Assembly: GCF_900476395.1 (NCBI RefSeq)
Contig: NZ_UIHB01000006.1
Span: 248,001-312,000, forward strand
Direction: 5' to 3'
DNA length: 64,000 nucleotides
Source of the DNA: Xanthomonas euroxanthea
GTDB lineage: Bacteria; Pseudomonadota; Gammaproteobacteria; Xanthomonadales; Xanthomonadaceae
Shown here: in pieces, positions 55,840-64,000 of the stretch
Layout of the letters: every line of letters starts with the position of its first letter
Position numbering within the stretch: the stretch's first letter is position 1
Position numbers and translations under genes: made by a program
Notes under the pieces: model-generated
The model's database searches: none
Told to the model about the DNA's origin: nothing
The model's input: the letters and a program-made list of their open reading frames with translations, nothing else

Positions 55840-56784
55840 TTAGCCCAAGGCCTGTTCCAGCTCCGGCAACAGCGTGAACAAATCCCCCACCAACCCGATA
55901 TCGGCAATCTCGAAGATCGGCGACTCCGGGTCCTTGTTGATCGCCACGATCGTGCCGGCGTCCTTGATGCCGGTCAGATGCTGGATCGCCCCGCTGATGC
56001 CGATCGCCACGTACAGCTCGGGGGCGATGATCTTGCCGGTCTGGCCGACCTGCAGTTCGTTGGGCACGTAGCCGGCGTCCACGGCGGCACGCGAGGCGCC
56101 CACGGCGGCGCCGAGCTTGTCGGCCAGGCTGTAGATGTGCTGGAAGTTCTCGGCCGAGCCGACGCCGCGGCCGCCGGAGACCACGCGCTTGGCGCTCTGC
56201 AGGTCGGGGCGGTCGGAGCTGCCTGCGGCCAGCCCGATGAAGCGGGTGTGGGTCGGCAGCGCGGCATCCACAGCGACGGACTCGATCGTTGCGCTGCCAC
56301 CGGCTGCCGCTTCCGGCCAGGAGGCGCTGCGCACGGTTGCGACCACGACCTGGTCGGCCGGTGCCTTCACCGTGATGATCGCATTGCCGGCGTAGATCGG
56401 GCGCTTGAAGGTGTAGGCATCTTCGACCGCCATCAGGTCCGAGACCTGGTTGACGCCCAGCAGCGCGGCCACCACCGGCATCAGGTCCTTGCCGAAGGTG
56501 GTCGAGGGGCCGAACACGTGGGTGTAGCCCTGGCCGGCGAGCTGGGCGATCTGCGGCCCCAGGACCTGCGCGATGGCATGTTCGTTGGCGGCGTTTGCCA
56601 CCGTCAGTACGCGGGCAACACCCGCCAGCTGCGCGGCCTGCGCCGCAACCGCGGCTGGGTCGGCCGCCAGCACGACGACGTCGATGGCCTCGGCCGACAC
56701 GGCCAGCGCGGCGCTCAGGGTCTTGGCGGTGGCCGCGTTGAGCTGGCCGTTGAGATGTTCGGCAACGATGAGAACCTTGGCCAT
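55840..56784 (-). CDS. etfA: electron transfer flavoprotein subunit alpha
   Basis: EtfA binds FAD and, with EtfB, passes electrons from acyl-CoA and other dehydrogenases to ETF-quinone oxidoreductase. The 314-residue protein has an N-terminal domain similar to EtfB and the C-terminal FAD domain with [31 protein letters not shown] and NKDPESPIF. Its ATG and the etfB stop share position 56784. It marks the right border of the O-antigen locus in Xanthomonas. Confidence 0.97.
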   Translation of the reverse strand: MAKVLIVAEHLNGQLNAATAKTLSAALAVSAEAIDVVVLAADPAAVAAQAAQLAGVARVLTVANAANEHAIAQVLGPQIAQLAGQGYTHVFGPSTTFGKDLMPVVAALLGVNQVSDLMAVEDAYTFKRPIYAGNAIITVKAPADQVVVATVRSASWPEAAAGGSATIESVAVDAALPTHTRFIGLAAGSSDRPDLQSAKRVVSGGRGVGSAENFQHIYSLADKLGAAVGASRAAVDAGYVPNELQVGQTGKIIAPELYVAIGISGAIQHLTGIKDAGTIVAINKDPESPIFEIADIGLVGDLFTLLPELEQALG

Positions 56785-57530
56785 TACAGCAACCCCTTCT
56801 GCTTGAGTGCGGCCACCAGTTCGGCGGCATCCTTGACCATCACCCCGCGGCTACGCTTGGACGGCGGCGCATAGTGGGTGGTGCTGAGGCTGTCGTGCGC
56901 AGCGACGCCAAGATCGGCAAAGGCCAGCGTTTCCAGCGGCTTGCTCTTGGCTTTCATGATGTCCGGCAGCTTGATGAAGCGCGGCTCGTTCAGGCGCAGA
57001 TCGGTGGTGATCACCGCCGGCAGGTCCACTTCCAGCGTTTCCAGGCCTGCGTCCACCTCGCGGGTCACCGTGGCCTTGCCATCGGCGACCACCAGCTTGC
57101 CGGCGAAGGTCGCCTGTGGGCGCCCCCACAACGTAGCGAGCATCTGACCGGTCTGGTTGGCGTCGTCGTCGATCGCCTGCTTGCCCAGGATGACCAGGTC
57201 CGGCTGTTCCTTTTCGACCAGCTTGAGCAGGGCGCGCGCGGCGGTCAGCGGCTGGATCGCCGCGTCGGTGACCACGTGGATGGCGCGGTTGGCGCCCATG
57301 GCAAGCCCGTTGCGCAGATGCGCGGCCGCATCGGCCGGCGCCAGGGTGGCGACCACCACCTCGGTGGCGATGCCGGCGTCGCGCAGGCGCAGCGCCTCCT
57401 CCAGGGCGATTTCGTCGAACGGGTTCGGCGAGAGCTTGACGCCGTCGGTGACCACACCGGAGCCATCGGGCTTGACCTGAATGCGGACGTTGTAGTCCAC
57501 CACGCGCTTGTAGGCGACGAGGATTTTCAT
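56784..57530 (-). CDS. etfB: electron transfer flavoprotein subunit beta
   Basis: EtfB is the partner of EtfA and binds AMP. The 248-residue protein has MKILVAYKRVVDYNVRI at the start, NPFDEIALEEALRLRD and the signature LPAVITTDLRLNEPRFIKLP. It is first in the etfBA operon; its upstream gap of 229 bases is shared with divergent rfbB. Confidence 0.97.
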   Translation of the reverse strand: MKILVAYKRVVDYNVRIQVKPDGSGVVTDGVKLSPNPFDEIALEEALRLRDAGIATEVVVATLAPADAAAHLRNGLAMGANRAIHVVTDAAIQPLTAARALLKLVEKEQPDLVILGKQAIDDDANQTGQMLATLWGRPQATFAGKLVVADGKATVTREVDAGLETLEVDLPAVITTDLRLNEPRFIKLPDIMKAKSKPLETLAFADLGVAAHDSLSTTHYAPPSKRSRGVMVKDAAELVAALKQKGLL

Positions 57531-57759
57531 CGTGTACGAGATCCTTCAGCTGTTGCGGGAAGGCCCGGCCGCGGCGGCAGGCTCGGGAGTGGGGCCATTC
57601 TAACCGGGCAAGCAGTACCATGCGATGGCGTATGGATGCTGCGGCGCAACAGCTTGGCGCAGTGTTTGGGCAGTGCTTAGGCCCGGTATTGCCCGGACCG
57701 TATATCCTGTGTGGTTTGAAAATGCGGCGCCGCGCGCGCGCGACCAGGAGGGGTAGACA

Positions 57760-58815
57760 GTGGCGACTTGGCTAGTAACCGGCGGGGCCGGCTTTATCGG
57801 CGGAAATTTTGTTCTTGAGGCAGTCGCGCGCGGGGTCCGCGTGATCAATCTCGACGCGCTCACCTATGCGGGGAACCTGAACACGCTGGCGTCGCTGGAG
57901 GGCAATGCCGACCATGTCTTCGTCAAGGGCGACATCGGTGACGGCGCGCTGGTGACCCGGCTGCTGCAGGAACATCAGCCGGATGCGGTGCTGAACTTCG
58001 CTGCCGAAAGCCATGTGGATCGCTCGATCGAAGGCCCCGGCGCGTTCATCCAGACCAACGTGGTCGGCACCTTGGCCTTGCTCGAGGCCGTGCGCGATTA
58101 CTGGAAAGCGCTGCCGGACGCGCGCCGCGAGGCCTTTCGGTTCCTGCATGTGTCCACCGACGAGGTCTATGGCACGCTGGGCGAGACCGGCAAGTTCACC
58201 GAAACCACGCCGTATGCACCCAATTCCCCGTATTCGGCATCCAAGGCGGCCTCCGATCACCTGGTGCGCGCGTTCCACCACACCTACGGGCTGCCGGTGC
58301 TGACCACCAACTGCTCGAACAACTACGGCCCCTACCATTTTCCGGAAAAGCTCATTCCGCTGGTGATCGCCAAGGCGCTGGCCGGCGAGCCGTTGCCGGT
58401 GTACGGCGATGGCAAGCAGGTGCGCGACTGGTTGTTCGTCAGCGACCACTGCGAGGCGATCCGCACCGTGCTGGCCAAGGGCAAGGTCGGCGAGACCTAC
58501 AACGTGGGCGGCAACTCCGAGCGCCAGAACATCGAGGTCGTGCAGGCGATCTGTGCGTTGCTGGATCAGCATCGCCCGCGTGCGGATGGCAAGCCGCGCG
58601 CAAGCCAGATCACCCATGTCACCGATCGCCCCGGACACGATCGTCGCTACGCGATCGATGCCTCCAAGCTGAAGAACGAGCTGGGCTGGGAGCCGGCATA
58701 TACCTTCGAGCAGGGCATCGCGCAGACGGTGGCGTGGTACCTGACCAACCAGGCCTGGGTCCAGGGCGTGCTGGATGGCAGCTACCGGCTCGAACGGATC
58801 GGCGCCGCGGCCTGA
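57760..58815 (+). CDS. rfbB: dTDP-glucose 4,6-dehydratase
   Basis: RfbB (RmlB) makes dTDP-4-keto-6-deoxyglucose, second step of dTDP-L-rhamnose synthesis. The 351-residue SDR has [12 protein letters not shown], the catalytic [10 protein letters not shown] and [10 protein letters not shown] (YxxxK). The start is GTG at 57760 with AGGAGGGG before it. A run of alternating CG (57729-57743) lies just upstream. First gene of rfbBACD, which share short overlaps. Confidence 0.97.
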   Translation: MATWLVTGGAGFIGGNFVLEAVARGVRVINLDALTYAGNLNTLASLEGNADHVFVKGDIGDGALVTRLLQEHQPDAVLNFAAESHVDRSIEGPGAFIQTNVVGTLALLEAVRDYWKALPDARREAFRFLHVSTDEVYGTLGETGKFTETTPYAPNSPYSASKAASDHLVRAFHHTYGLPVLTTNCSNNYGPYHFPEKLIPLVIAKALAGEPLPVYGDGKQVRDWLFVSDHCEAIRTVLAKGKVGETYNVGGNSERQNIEVVQAICALLDQHRPRADGKPRASQITHVTDRPGHDRRYAIDASKLKNELGWEPAYTFEQGIAQTVAWYLTNQAWVQGVLDGSYRLERIGAAA

Positions 58816-58876
58816 CGCGACCCCCTAGCAAGCGCCCGCGCATGTCTGCGTGTGCGGGCCTCAACAGGACACCCTG

Positions 58877-59764
58877 ATGACACAACGTAAAGGCATCATT
58901 CTGGCGGGCGGCTCCGGCACGCGCCTGTACCCGATCACCAAGGGCGTCAGCAAGCAGCTGTTGCCGGTGTACGACAAGCCGATGATCTACTACCCGCTGA
59001 GCGTGCTGATGCTCGCGGGCATCCGCGACATCCTGATCATCAACACCCCACACGAGCAGGCGCTGTTCCAGTCGCTGCTGGGCGACGGTTCCCAGTGGGG
59101 CGTCAATCTCCAGTATGCCGTGCAACCCAGCCCTGACGGCCTGGCGCAGGCCTATCTGATCGGTCGCGAGTTCATCGACGGCAAGCCGAGCTGCCTGGTG
59201 CTGGGCGACAATATCTTCCATGGGCATGGTCTGACCGACACCTTGCGCCGCGCCGATGCGCGCGAGCAGGGTGCCACCGTCTTCGGTTACTGGGTCAACG
59301 ATCCCGAACGCTACGGCGTTGCCGAATTCGATCAGCAAGGCAAGGTCATCGACATTGCCGAAAAGCCGGCAAAGCCCCGTTCCAACTACGCGGTCACCGG
59401 CCTGTATTTCTATGACGGCCAGGCCAGCGACTACGCGGCTGCATTGAAGCCCTCGCCGCGCGGCGAGCTGGAGATCACCGATCTCAATCGCTGCTATCTC
59501 GAAGCCGGCAACCTGCACCTGGAGCCACTGGGGCGCGGGTATGCATGGCTGGATACCGGGACGCACCAGTCATTGCACGAAGCGGCCAATTTCATCGAGA
59601 CCATCCAGATGCGCCAGGGTCTGCAGGTGTGCTGCCCGGAGGAAATCGCATTTGGCCAGGGCTGGATCGATGCCGAGCAGCTGGAGCGCCTGGCGGCGCC
59701 GTTGTTGAAGAATGACTACGGCAAGTATCTGACTGCATTAGCCAAGCGTGGGGTCGTCCATTGA
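58877..59764 (+). CDS. rfbA: glucose-1-phosphate thymidylyltransferase
   Basis: RfbA (RmlA) forms dTDP-glucose from glucose-1-phosphate and dTTP, the first committed step. The 295-residue enzyme starts [18 protein letters not shown] and has [12 protein letters not shown] and the LGDNIFHG motif with the metal-binding Asp. The ATG at 58877 was preferred over 58850. It overlaps rfbC by four bases (TTGA). Confidence 0.97.
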   Translation: MTQRKGIILAGGSGTRLYPITKGVSKQLLPVYDKPMIYYPLSVLMLAGIRDILIINTPHEQALFQSLLGDGSQWGVNLQYAVQPSPDGLAQAYLIGREFIDGKPSCLVLGDNIFHGHGLTDTLRRADAREQGATVFGYWVNDPERYGVAEFDQQGKVIDIAEKPAKPRSNYAVTGLYFYDGQASDYAAALKPSPRGELEITDLNRCYLEAGNLHLEPLGRGYAWLDTGTHQSLHEAANFIETIQMRQGLQVCCPEEIAFGQGWIDAEQLERLAAPLLKNDYGKYLTALAKRGVVH

Positions 59765-60318
59765 ACGTGATCGAAACGACATTGCCCGGCTGCGTCGTCA
59801 TCGAGCCTGCGGTCTTCGGCGATGAGCGCGGTCAGTTCTTCGAAACATGGAATGCAGAGCGCTTCGGGCAGCATGGGCTGCCGACGAGTTTTGTGCAAAG
59901 TAACGTCTCCACGTCCACCAGGGGCGTGCTGCGCGGTCTGCATTACCAGTGGCCTCGGCCACAGGGCAAACTGGTGAGCGTGCTTGAAGGTGAGGTCTAC
60001 GACGTTGCGGTGGATATCCGCGCCGGTTCTCCCCACTTCGGGCGTTGGACCGCCGTTTTACTGAGCGCAGAAAACCGACGCCAGGTCTGGATACCTGAAG
60101 GCTTTGCACATGGCTTTGCAGTGCTTTCAGAGAAAGCGTTGTTCAGTTATCTGTGCACCGACGTGTACGTCAAGGAAGCAGATGCAGGCGTGCGTTGGAA
60201 CGATGCGGCGATCGGTATCGATTGGCCGATCAGCGATCCATTGCTGTCGGCCAAGGACGCCAAGGCGCCGTTCCTGGATGAGGTGCCAGCCGACCGACTG
60301 CCGGTGTATATGCCGTGA
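59761..60318 (+). CDS. rfbC: dTDP-4-dehydrorhamnose 3,5-epimerase
   Basis: RfbC (RmlC) epimerises the dTDP-4-keto sugar at C3 and C5. The 185-residue cupin has VLRGLHYQ with the catalytic histidine and [17 protein letters not shown]. The start is TTG at 59761 within the rfbA stop (TTGA), or GTG at 59767; TTG keeps the usual MNVIET start. It overlaps rfbD (GTGA). Confidence 0.95.
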   Translation: MNVIETTLPGCVVIEPAVFGDERGQFFETWNAERFGQHGLPTSFVQSNVSTSTRGVLRGLHYQWPRPQGKLVSVLEGEVYDVAVDIRAGSPHFGRWTAVLLSAENRRQVWIPEGFAHGFAVLSEKALFSYLCTDVYVKEADAGVRWNDAAIGIDWPISDPLLSAKDAKAPFLDEVPADRLPVYMP

Positions 60319-61223
60319 CCACGTTGGTGTTTGGTGCGAACGGGCAGGTGGGTGCGGAACTGTTGCGCGCATTGGCCGCCGATGGCTCGGTGCAGGCAAC
60401 AACACGCAGTGGTCAGCTGCCTGACGGCAGCGCCTGCGAGACGGCGGACTTCGACGCACCGCAAACGCTAACTGCCTTGCTGGACCGGGTTTCCCCGTCG
60501 CATGTGGTCAATGCCGCCGCCTATACCGCGGTGGATCGCGCCGAGCAGGATCGCGCCAGCGCATTGCGCGCCAATGCGATCTCGCCTGGCGTCATTGCCG
60601 CCTGGTGCGCATCCCGTGACGTACCGCTGGTGCACTACTCGACCGACTACGTCTTCGACGGTCGGGGTACCGCACCGTATCTCGAAGACGCGCCGACCTC
60701 GCCGCTGGGTGTGTATGGCGAGACCAAGCTTGCGGGTGAGCAGGCCATCCGTGCTTCCGGCGCGCAGCATCTGATCCTGCGCACGGCATGGGTGTATGCC
60801 TCGCATGGCGCGAATTTCCTGCGCACCATGTTGCGTGTCGGTGCCGAGCGCGATGAGCTGCGGGTAGTGGCCGACCAGGTCGGAACACCGACGCCCGCGG
60901 CCCTGATCGCCGATGTCACTGCGCAGTTGCTGCGCCAACGCAGACCAGGCACCTCGGGGACATGGCACCTCACGGCTACGGGGCAGACCAGCTGGCATGG
61001 CTTTGCCGAGGCGATCTTCCAGGAGGCGGTCAGCGCAGGCCTGTTGCCGCGCGCGCCGCGTGTGGTGCCGATCACGACCGACGACTACCCGACGCCCGCA
61101 CAGCGGCCGGCATATTCGCGGCTGTCGATCGACAAACTGCAGCGCGATTTCGACATCGTGTTGCCGGACTGGCGAGTCGGCCTGCAGCGCGTGATTGCCG
61201 AAATCGCCGCTGCCAGGCACTAG
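60315..61223 (+). CDS. rfbD: dTDP-4-dehydrorhamnose reductase
   Basis: RfbD (RmlD) reduces the final intermediate to dTDP-L-rhamnose. The 302-residue SDR shows LVFGANGQVGAELL, STDYVFDGRG and YGETKLAGEQ (YxxxK). GTG start at 60315. It is the last rfb gene and ends at a 13-bp hairpin shared with xanB. Confidence 0.96.
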   Translation: MTTLVFGANGQVGAELLRALAADGSVQATTRSGQLPDGSACETADFDAPQTLTALLDRVSPSHVVNAAAYTAVDRAEQDRASALRANAISPGVIAAWCASRDVPLVHYSTDYVFDGRGTAPYLEDAPTSPLGVYGETKLAGEQAIRASGAQHLILRTAWVYASHGANFLRTMLRVGAERDELRVVADQVGTPTPAALIADVTAQLLRQRRPGTSGTWHLTATGQTSWHGFAEAIFQEAVSAGLLPRAPRVVPITTDDYPTPAQRPAYSRLSIDKLQRDFDIVLPDWRVGLQRVIAEIAAARH

Positions 61224-61277
61224 ATACGCGACTCTGGCCGGTGGCGATATTTCCGCCGACGCATTCAAGCCGCAAAC

Positions 61278-61307
61278 GCAAACAGCCGGGAATCCCCGGC
61301 TGTTTGC
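61278..61307. terminator. bidirectional hairpin between rfbD and xanB
   Basis: GCAAACAGCCGGG (61278-61290) pairs perfectly with CCCGGCTGTTTGC (61295-61307), loop AATC. The AAAC/GTTT edges give short A/T flanks on both sides. Fits two convergent genes. Confidence 0.8.
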
Positions 61308-61338
61308 TTATGTACTGCAGAATCCCGAAAGCGACCGA

Positions 61339-62742
61339 TCAGGTACGCCCGTAGGTATCTTCGAAACGCACGATGTCGTCTTCGCCCAGATAGCTGCCGG
61401 ACTGCACTTCGATCAGTTCCAGCGGCAATTTGCCCGGATTGCGCAGGCGATGGGTCACGCCAAGCGGAATATAGGTACTCTGGTTCTCGGTGAGCAACAG
61501 CACCTCTTCGCCACGCGTGACTTCTGCGGTGCCGCTGACGACGATCCAGTGTTCGGCGCGGTGGTGATGCATCTGCAGGCTGAGCACGGCACCGGGCTTG
61601 ACGGTGATGCGCTTGACCTGGTGACGGTGACCCATGTCGATCGAATCGTAAGCACCCCAAGGACGATAGACCTTGCGATGCCAAGTCGCCTCTGAGCGAC
61701 CGTCGGCCTTGATCCGGCCGACCACATCCTTCACTTCCTGGATGCGATCGCGGTGACCGACCAGAACGGCGTCTGGCGTTTCCACCACAACCACGTCTTC
61801 CAGGCCGACCATGGCGATCAGGCGCGAGCCATACGCATAGGTGTTCTTGCAGTCCAGCTGGATGACATCGCCGTGGTGTGCATTGCCCTGGCCGTCCTGT
61901 TCGGAGACGTCCAGCAGCGACGACCACGAACCGACATCGTTCCAGCCGGCATCCAGCGGCACCACCACTGCATCGGCAGTCTTTTCCATCACCGCATAGT
62001 CGATCGAATCCGATGGGCTGGAGGCGAACGCATCCTTGTCCAGACGGGTGAAGTCGGCATCACGCTTGCCGCCTTCCCACGCCTTCTGGCAGGCATCGGC
62101 AATGGCTGGCTGGAACTTGCGCAGTTCTTCCAGGTAGCGCGAGGCACGGAACAGGAACATGCCGCTGTTCCAGTAATACTCGCCGCTGGCCAGATACCCC
62201 TGCGCGGTGGCCAGGTCGGGCTTTTCGACGAAGCGCTCGACCGCAGTGGCGCCGGTGCCGGCACCGGCCTTGATGTAGCCATAACCGGTTTCAGGCGCGG
62301 TCGGCTTGATGCCGAAGGTGACCAGCTTGCCCTGTTCTGCGGCGGCGGCTGCGACGGTGACTGCCGCCTGGAAAGCAGCCTCGTCACGAATGACATGGTC
62401 CGAAGGAAGCACCAGCAGCAGCGGATCACCACCGTTACGGGTGGCTTCCAGCGCAGCGACGGCAATTGCCGGGGCAGTATTGCGGCCCTTGGGCTCGAGC
62501 AGGATGGCCGACGGCTTCACGCCCAGCTGCTGCAACTGTTCGGCGGCCATGAAGCGATGCTCCTCGTTGGCCACCACGATGGGGGCGTGTGCCGCCACCG
62601 GAGCAGAACGCAACCAGGTGGCCTGCAGCATGCTGTGCTCGCCGACCAGCGGCAGGAACTGCTTGGGATAGGATTCGCGCGACAACGGCCAAAGGCGCGT
62701 GCCGGAACCGCCGGACAGAATAATCGGAAGGACATCGCTCAT
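61339..62742 (-). CDS. xanB: mannose-1-phosphate guanylyltransferase/mannose-6-phosphate isomerase
   Basis: XanB is a bifunctional enzyme for GDP-mannose, needed for xanthan and LPS. The 467 residues match the known length. The N-terminal transferase has [20 protein letters not shown], and the C-terminal cupin-type isomerase domain shows [19 protein letters not shown]. The ATG at 62742 gives MSDVLPII. It supplies GDP-mannose to Gmd in this window. xanA lies directly upstream on the same strand. Confidence 0.97.
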   Translation of the reverse strand: MSDVLPIILSGGSGTRLWPLSRESYPKQFLPLVGEHSMLQATWLRSAPVAAHAPIVVANEEHRFMAAEQLQQLGVKPSAILLEPKGRNTAPAIAVAALEATRNGGDPLLLVLPSDHVIRDEAAFQAAVTVAAAAAEQGKLVTFGIKPTAPETGYGYIKAGAGTGATAVERFVEKPDLATAQGYLASGEYYWNSGMFLFRASRYLEELRKFQPAIADACQKAWEGGKRDADFTRLDKDAFASSPSDSIDYAVMEKTADAVVVPLDAGWNDVGSWSSLLDVSEQDGQGNAHHGDVIQLDCKNTYAYGSRLIAMVGLEDVVVVETPDAVLVGHRDRIQEVKDVVGRIKADGRSEATWHRKVYRPWGAYDSIDMGHRHQVKRITVKPGAVLSLQMHHHRAEHWIVVSGTAEVTRGEEVLLLTENQSTYIPLGVTHRLRNPGKLPLELIEVQSGSYLGEDDIVRFEDTYGRT

Positions 62743-62787
62743 GAGCGGGGGAAACTCCAATGCGTCAAAGTGGGGGACGATGTTAAA

Positions 62788-64000
62788 TCAGCCGCGCAGC
62801 AGGTTGGAAATTTCCTGCGTACGCGTTTCCAGCAGTGCGGCGTCGCCGCGCGTTTCCACGTTCAGACGCAGCAGCGGCTCGGTATTGGAGCTGCGCAGGT
62901 TGAAGCGCCATTGGCCGAAATCGGCACTGATGCCGTCGGTGTAGTCCAGTTCCGGCGACTGGTCGCCGTAGTGCTCCATCACGCGGGCGACCGCCGCCTT
63001 GGCATCGTCCACCTTGAAGTTGATCTCGCCGCTGCAGGGGAATTTCTGCATGCGCGCTTCGACCAGATCCGCCAGCGAACGACCCGACTGCGACACCAGC
63101 TCGGCGATCAACAGCCACGGAATCATGCCGGAGTCGGCATAGGCGAACTCACGGAAATAATGGTGCGCGCTCATCTCGCCGCCATAGACGGCATTTTCGC
63201 TGCGCATCTTTTCCTTGATGAAGGCATGGCCGCTCTTGCACAACACCGGAATACCGCCGGCGTCCTCGACCATCTCGACGGTGTTCCAGGTCAGGCGCGG
63301 GTCGTGCACGACCTTGCCGCCGGGCTGCTTGGCCAGGATCGCCTGCGCCAGCAGGCCGACCAGGTAATAGCCTTCGATGAAGCGGCCGGTGTGATCGAAG
63401 AAGAAGCAGCGATCGAAGTCGCCATCCCAGGCAATACCGAAATCGGCGCCGTGTTCCTTGACCGCCCTGGCCGTGGCGTCGCGGTTTTCCGGCAACAATG
63501 GGTTGGGAATGCCATTGGGGAAGTTGCCATCGGGTTCGTGGAAGACGCGGACGAACTCGAACGGCAGCTGCGGTGCAAGCAGGTCGACGATCAGGCCGGC
63601 GCCGCCGTTGCCGGCGTTGACCACCAACTTGAGCGGCTTGAGCGTGCTGCGGTCCACGTAGCTGAGCAGATGCTCCAGGTAGGCCGTCTTGTCGGTGCGG
63701 CTGTGCTCGCTTGCCGTGGGCTCGCCGGGGGCGGCGGTGTCGGCAGCGACGGTGTCGCGAATCGCGAACAGGCCGGTGTCGGAACTGATCGGCCGCGCCT
63801 GCTCGCGCACCAGCTTCATGCCGTTGTAGTCCATCGGGTTATGGCTGGCCGTGACCATCACGCCGCCGGCCGCCTTGAGGTGATCGGTCTGGAAATAGAC
63901 CTCCTCGGTGCCGCACAGGCCGATGTCGATCACTTCGCGGCCGCTGGCGCGCAGGCCGGCCGAGAGCGCTTCCTGCAGGCCGGGGCTGGCCAGGCGCACG
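62788..64000 (-). CDS. xanA: phosphomannomutase/phosphoglucomutase, 5' end beyond window
   Basis: XanA interconverts mannose-6-/-1-phosphate and glucose-6-/-1-phosphate for xanthan, LPS and dTDP/UDP sugar synthesis. About 404 codons are visible of a usual ~448; the N-terminus is cut by the window edge. The active-site serine motif TASHNPMDYNGMK, the metal site WDGDFDRCF and the C-terminal phosphate loop RSSNTEPLLRLN are present. It lies 45 bases upstream of xanB, as one operon. It feeds both the rfb and gmd pathways. Confidence 0.97.
   Translation of the reverse strand, partial: VRLASPGLQEALSAGLRASGREVIDIGLCGTEEVYFQTDHLKAAGGVMVTASHNPMDYNGMKLVREQARPISSDTGLFAIRDTVAADTAAPGEPTASEHSRTDKTAYLEHLLSYVDRSTLKPLKLVVNAGNGGAGLIVDLLAPQLPFEFVRVFHEPDGNFPNGIPNPLLPENRDATARAVKEHGADFGIAWDGDFDRCFFFDHTGRFIEGYYLVGLLAQAILAKQPGGKVVHDPRLTWNTVEMVEDAGGIPVLCKSGHAFIKEKMRSENAVYGGEMSAHHYFREFAYADSGMIPWLLIAELVSQSGRSLADLVEARMQKFPCSGEINFKVDDAKAAVARVMEHYGDQSPELDYTDGISADFGQWRFNLRSSNTEPLLRLNVETRGDAALLETRTQEISNLLRG

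Noticed and set aside
57729-57743. Alternating CG run before rfbB as a regulatory Z-DNA element
   Set aside because: Short and expected in a high-GC genome; nothing else supports a function.

Overview
The window reads as chromosome of a Xanthomonas species. The clues are high G+C coding DNA, a copLAB copper locus, and the Xanthomonas order metB - O-antigen genes - etfA/etfB - rmlBACD - xanB - xanA. No rRNA, tRNA, insertion sequence, phage gene or CRISPR array was seen. The species and pathovar cannot be told from sequence alone.

Left part (1-32 kb) is mostly housekeeping and stress functions: an HlyD-type efflux adaptor divergent from glmS, a small orphan protein, a tiny secreted peptide, glyoxalase I, copLAB, a PLP-dependent cysteine-synthase-like enzyme, the M3 oligopeptidase PrlC, the fabA-fabB pair, dinB and gph. 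Next come a FepA-like siderophore receptor with its esterase, a TfoX C-terminal protein overlapping free methionine sulfoxide reductase, bioD, a phasin with an unusual twin-hairpin 3' end, queD, a second TonB-dependent receptor with a PSMA-like M28 peptidase, the RNA helicase rhlE, and a fumarylacetoacetate hydrolase - maleylacetoacetate isomerase pair.

A 1 kb gene-free stretch (32.0-33.0 kb) holds three tandem ~119-bp hairpin repeats, a 42-bp minisatellite and an inverted copy of the hairpin repeat. Then come pilU, a two-gene coiled-coil envelope operon, a ydcH-like gene, cystathionine beta-synthase and metB.

The O-antigen region (39.0-55.6 kb) has two opposed arms. The plus-strand arm encodes an ABC-transporter-dependent pathway: glycosyltransferases, Wzm, Wzt with a C-terminal carbohydrate-binding domain, a WbdD-like methyltransferase/kinase/coiled-coil protein that probably caps and measures the chain, a lipoprotein, and Gmd/Rmd for GDP-D-rhamnose. 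The minus-strand arm looks like a Gtr-type side-chain module: GT2 glycosyltransferase, GtrA flippase, a large GT-C-like membrane protein, a lipoprotein and a short dehydrogenase. They converge at a 12-bp perfect hairpin.

The right end carries etfAB, rmlBACD (dTDP-L-rhamnose), and xanB/xanA. XanA and XanB make mannose-1-phosphate and GDP-mannose, the substrate of Gmd, so the right end feeds the O-antigen cluster. xanA runs off the edge.
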